In this document: one piece after another, positions 13,538-15,926 of the stretch | Numbering within the stretch: position 1 is the stretch's first letter | Layout of the letters: each line of letters starts with the position of its first letter | Assembly: GCA_031270205.1 (NCBI GenBank) | Contig: JAISYA010000169.1 | Span: forward strand, 1-15,926 | DNA from: Treponema sp. | GTDB taxonomy: Bacteria > Spirochaetota > Spirochaetia > Treponematales > Breznakiellaceae | Direction: 5' to 3' | Length of the DNA stretch: 15,926 bases | Translations under genes and position numbers: made by a program | Notes under the pieces: generated by a model | Seen by the model: only the letters and a program-made list of their open reading frames with translations | Told to the model about the DNA's origin: nothing | The model's database searches: none

Positions 13538-13982
13538 ACCGCAGTGATTCGGGGTGTATTTTCCGTTCCAGATAATCAAACTCCCCCAGCAGATCCATTT
13601 TATCGCTGAAAAGGGAATAGACAACCCAGAACGATCCGCGGCGGCCCTCCGAATCAGCCACACGCAGCAACACCTGATAATTCGGCGTTGAAACCTTTAC
13701 TCTGAACTTGGTTAATTTGGCTATTTCAAAACGCTTTTCGCCAAAAGAAGAAAAAACAATTTCCTCGTCAGTGACTGTAATAATCCGGGGATTGGCCTTT
13801 CGCAGATAGCTGTTTACCAGGGCATACACGCAAACCCCGATGGCAAGCGCCCAGAGTACGGCATATTTCGGCACAAAGACAATTCGGTAAATCGCATAAC
13901 AAAAAATGCCGATCAACAGGTAATTTATCAGCACTACCTTGTTTCGGTACGCATTCTTTTCAAATTCATACATACGTTCCAT
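13491..13982 (-). CDS. Two-TM protein with a YcxB/PH-like C-terminal domain
   Basis: 163 aa. Two hydrophobic segments at about 16-36 and 40-58 form a hairpin through the membrane. The C-terminal part (ANPRIITVTDEEIVFSSF onward) is beta-rich, with the TDEEIVFSS turn typical of small bacterial pleckstrin-homology-like/YcxB domains. No function is known. The ATG at 13982 follows GGGGAG by 5 bases. Its 3' end overlaps ptsI by 47 bp in the opposite direction, so neither can have its terminator outside the other. A T-tract terminator (14007-14040) separates it from the upstream IIC gene. Confidence 0.7.
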   Translation of the reverse strand: MERMYEFEKNAYRNKVVLINYLLIGIFCYAIYRIVFVPKYAVLWALAIGVCVYALVNSYLRKANPRIITVTDEEIVFSSFGEKRFEIAKLTKFRVKVSTPNYQVLLRVADSEGRRGSFWVVYSLFSDKMDLLGEFDYLERKIHPESLRFRGRDTLGVSRPAKD

Positions 13983-14006
13983 TGTTTCTCCCCGATCATC
14001 CAACGC

Positions 14007-14040
14007 AAAAAAAACCCGCCGCAGCGGCTATACGGCGGGT
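14007..14040 (-). terminator. Intrinsic terminator after the IIC gene
   Basis: In the minus-strand RNA, ACCCGCCG (14040-14033) pairs with CGGCGGGT (14021-14014) around an 11-nt loop and is followed by seven or more T (14014-14007). This is the one classic T-tract terminator in the window. Confidence 0.9.
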
Positions 14041-14061
14041 CTTCACCAAAAGTAAAAACGC

Positions 14062-15459
14062 TTACGCGGCGGACTTGGCTTCTTTTTTGATCAAAGTCCG
14101 GTTCCAGACCGCCAGCGCTACGGAGATTGCCGTCAGCACAATCGCCCCAAGCCACTTGAGTTTGAAAATGTTGATAATGGCCCAGGTAAGCGGATTTGAT
14201 CCGTCACAGATACTGGAGAAATTGCCGACGTACACGCTGGGAGCATAAGTGGCGGGATCCGCTTTGGCGGCGGTAGTCATCAAAAGCTCCACCAGGCTGC
14301 TTCCGCAGTAGAACATGACGATCATCAGAACTAAACCGATAACCAGGGAGCGGAAAAAATCACCCTTGGTAATCGGAATGATCAAGACGAAAATATAGGG
14401 AATTACGGCAAGGTCCGCGAAAGGCAGCATGCGGTTTCCCGGAAGAATAACCGCAAGGAAGATGCTTATCGGGACCAGGATAAGGGCGCAGGTAAGGCAG
14501 ATGGGGTGGCCGATACCGATGGCCGAATCCAAACCAATGTAAATCTTGCCGTGGCCCTTGAAGTGCTTTTCGATAAAATTCTGGGCGGCTTCTGAAACGG
14601 GGATAAGCCCTTCCATAAGCAGCGCGGCCATTTTGGGGATAAGCACCAGCGCGGCGCCCATCTGAATGGCCATCTGGAAAACCTGTACCGGAGAGTAACC
14701 GGCAAGGAAACCGATAATAAGGCCGAAAACCACGCCGATAAGAACCGGTTCGCCGAATACGCCGAGCCGTTTCTGGATGACTTCCATGTCCACTTTGATC
14801 TTGTTGATCCCGGGAATCTTGTCCAGGATCAGGTTGACCAGGGCGGCAATCGGCACAAAGGCCGCGGTAAAGCCGTGGGGAATGGAAATACCGGGCAGCT
14901 CGTTGTACTTTTCAAGGCCGCCCGCGGAGCGATCGGCAAGTACCATGACAATCACCATGTTCAGCGCGGCGGCGGCAAGCCCCATCGCGTAGGCGGGGCC
15001 GCTTCCCATACCGAGCAGTTGGCCAAGGCTGTCAACCATCGCGCCGGTGAACGCAAAATGCCAGTAATTCCAGATATCCACATTGACCGTCTGGGTGGTC
15101 CCGGTAAGGAGCATCACCACATTGACCAGAATGCCCACCGGAATGATAAGGGCGCCGATTTGTGAAGCAAAGGCAATAGCCGCCGCAGGCACCCAGCCGA
15201 TGTCTACCGCGTCCATGGTCAGACTGTACCTCGACACCATGGCCTGTACGGCGGGACCCAAAGCGCCGCCCAAAAGACCGGTTACGAGATTCAGACCGAC
15301 AAAACCGACGCCGACAATAAGGCCGGCCCTGAGCGCCCGCCCTGCCGGCGCCCCCAGCACAATACCGAGAATGAAAATGATAACCGGCATCATTACTGTG
15401 GCGCCCGGCGCCTGAATCACATTAAATATTTTTATGATCACACCTAAAAAATCCTGCAT
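14062..15459 (-). CDS. gatC: PTS galactitol-type IIC permease
   Basis: 465 aa membrane protein with many hydrophobic segments, the sugar-translocating part of a galactitol-type PTS. Family features include the N-terminal IFNVIQAPGATVMMPVIIFILG, SQIGALIIPVGILVNVVMLLTGTT, a long DIWNYWHF region, LADRSAGGLEKYNELPGISIPHGF and GLDSAIGIGHP. A good Shine-Dalgarno (GGAGGAAAGG) precedes the start. The gene lies 133 bp downstream of its IIB partner and is followed by a strong terminator. The substrate could be galactitol or a related sugar alcohol or sugar; only the family is supported by the sequence. Confidence 0.88.
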   Translation of the reverse strand: MQDFLGVIIKIFNVIQAPGATVMMPVIIFILGIVLGAPAGRALRAGLIVGVGFVGLNLVTGLLGGALGPAVQAMVSRYSLTMDAVDIGWVPAAAIAFASQIGALIIPVGILVNVVMLLTGTTQTVNVDIWNYWHFAFTGAMVDSLGQLLGMGSGPAYAMGLAAAALNMVIVMVLADRSAGGLEKYNELPGISIPHGFTAAFVPIAALVNLILDKIPGINKIKVDMEVIQKRLGVFGEPVLIGVVFGLIIGFLAGYSPVQVFQMAIQMGAALVLIPKMAALLMEGLIPVSEAAQNFIEKHFKGHGKIYIGLDSAIGIGHPICLTCALILVPISIFLAVILPGNRMLPFADLAVIPYIFVLIIPITKGDFFRSLVIGLVLMIVMFYCGSSLVELLMTTAAKADPATYAPSVYVGNFSSICDGSNPLTWAIINIFKLKWLGAIVLTAISVALAVWNRTLIKKEAKSAA

Positions 15460-15592
15460 ATCGTCCTTTCCTCCTGATAAACTGAAATTTCAACACGCGC
15501 CCGGACAGGATTAGCCGCTTCCCTCTGGGGAAAACCCCGCCGGACGTCAGTTTGACCAATTTTCCCGCGAAACGCCCCGTAAAGGGGAAAAA
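15460..15592 (-). other. IIB-IIC spacer with two small hairpins
   Basis: The 133-bp spacer between IIB and IIC holds GGGG-AAAA-CCCC (15527-15538) and CCCC-GTAAA-GGGG (15575-15587) as plus-strand sequence. Neither has a T-tract in the minus-strand RNA. They may control processing or relative expression of IIB and IIC. Confidence 0.35.
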
Positions 15593-15880
15593 TCATTCCG
15601 CTTTGATAAGTTCGGCGATTTCGTCCCAGACCTTTTCAGCGCCGACGCCGGTTAAAAGGGGAAGCCCGTTAATGGTAGGGATAGTAACGCCCTGAGGCGC
15701 TTTGGCGTTGGCAATTAGAATGTCAAAATTGGCAACTTTTGAGAGAATTTCGGCGATTTTGCATTGACTGCACGTATATTTACCGGCAAGCCCCCTTTTT
15801 TTCATCGCGTCATTCAAGCGGCTCGTCACCACCGTCGAAGTAGCAACCGCCGTACCACAGGCAAGTAGAATTCGCTTCAT
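15593..15880 (-). CDS. gatB: PTS galactitol-type IIB component
   Basis: 95 aa cytosolic phosphocarrier. The active cysteine is Cys8 in LLACGTAVATST, the P-loop signature of lactose/galactitol-type IIB, where the thiol accepts phosphate from IIA. The C-terminal PTINGLPLLTGVG matches GatB (VHGMPFVSGVG). A strong Shine-Dalgarno (GGAGG) stands 5-6 bases before the ATG at 15880. With gatC it forms an operon that probably extends to the right past the window edge. The cognate IIA is likely the gene at 11289, though another IIA could lie outside the window. Confidence 0.9.
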   Translation of the reverse strand: MKRILLACGTAVATSTVVTSRLNDAMKKRGLAGKYTCSQCKIAEILSKVANFDILIANAKAPQGVTIPTINGLPLLTGVGAEKVWDEIAELIKAE

Positions 15881-15926
15881 CTAAACCTCCATATCAGAGT
15901 AATGGAGAATGATACATCTGTTTGCG

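Overview
The window looks like chromosomal DNA of a spirochaete, most probably a Treponema of the host-gut (termite-gut) type. This is inferred from the gene set, not proven: RadA, an RRM-type RNA-binding protein, a PepT/acyltransferase pair, a U32 peptidase, TrkH, enzyme I of the PTS, a galactitol-type IIBC pair, and two proteins resembling families common in gut Treponema/Bacteroides-type genomes (a DUF4469-like fragment and a FnIII-like protein). Most housekeeping genes are GC-rich; a toxin-antitoxin pair near 7.5-8.2 kb is clearly AT-rich.

Layout. 1-505: the first codons of a HAD-type hydrolase leaving the left edge on the minus strand, back-to-back promoters, a DUF4469-like gene fragment, and a tandem array of covarying palindromes that ends just before the radA promoter. 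506-2720: radA, then a single-RRM RNA-binding protein with a roughly 280-nt leader and a palindrome between its -35 and -10 boxes. 2760-7306 (minus strand): a PepT-acyltransferase operon and a U32 peptidase. 7468-8278: MNT/HEPN toxin-antitoxin operon followed by a 117-nt cloverleaf-like structured element. 8314-9533: a promoter, a reading frame with a hydrophobic N-terminus that runs into a second palindrome array (16 units of 21 bp), and an uncharacterised FnIII-like gene. 9624-11081 (minus): TrkH. 11155-13537: a leader with alternative stems, then a galactitol-type IIA translationally coupled to ptsI. 13491-15880 (minus): a small two-TM protein, then PTS IIC and IIB.

How the genes relate. 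EI and IIA (plus strand) and IIB and IIC (minus strand) are together most of a phosphoenolpyruvate-dependent galactitol-like uptake route; only HPr is not seen. RadA and the MNT/HEPN pair concern recombination and cellular defence or stress. PepT and U32 act on peptides or, for U32, possibly rRNA modification.

The most unusual content is non-coding. Two separate arrays (272-436 and 8485-8815) share one design: 16-nt palindromes joined by short fixed linkers, with both arms changing together. The linkers are conserved, so they are not CRISPR. A second pattern is that radA, pepT, the U32 gene, mntA and the repeat ORF each have a -10-like box ending 5-8 nt before the start codon, which predicts leaderless mRNAs.
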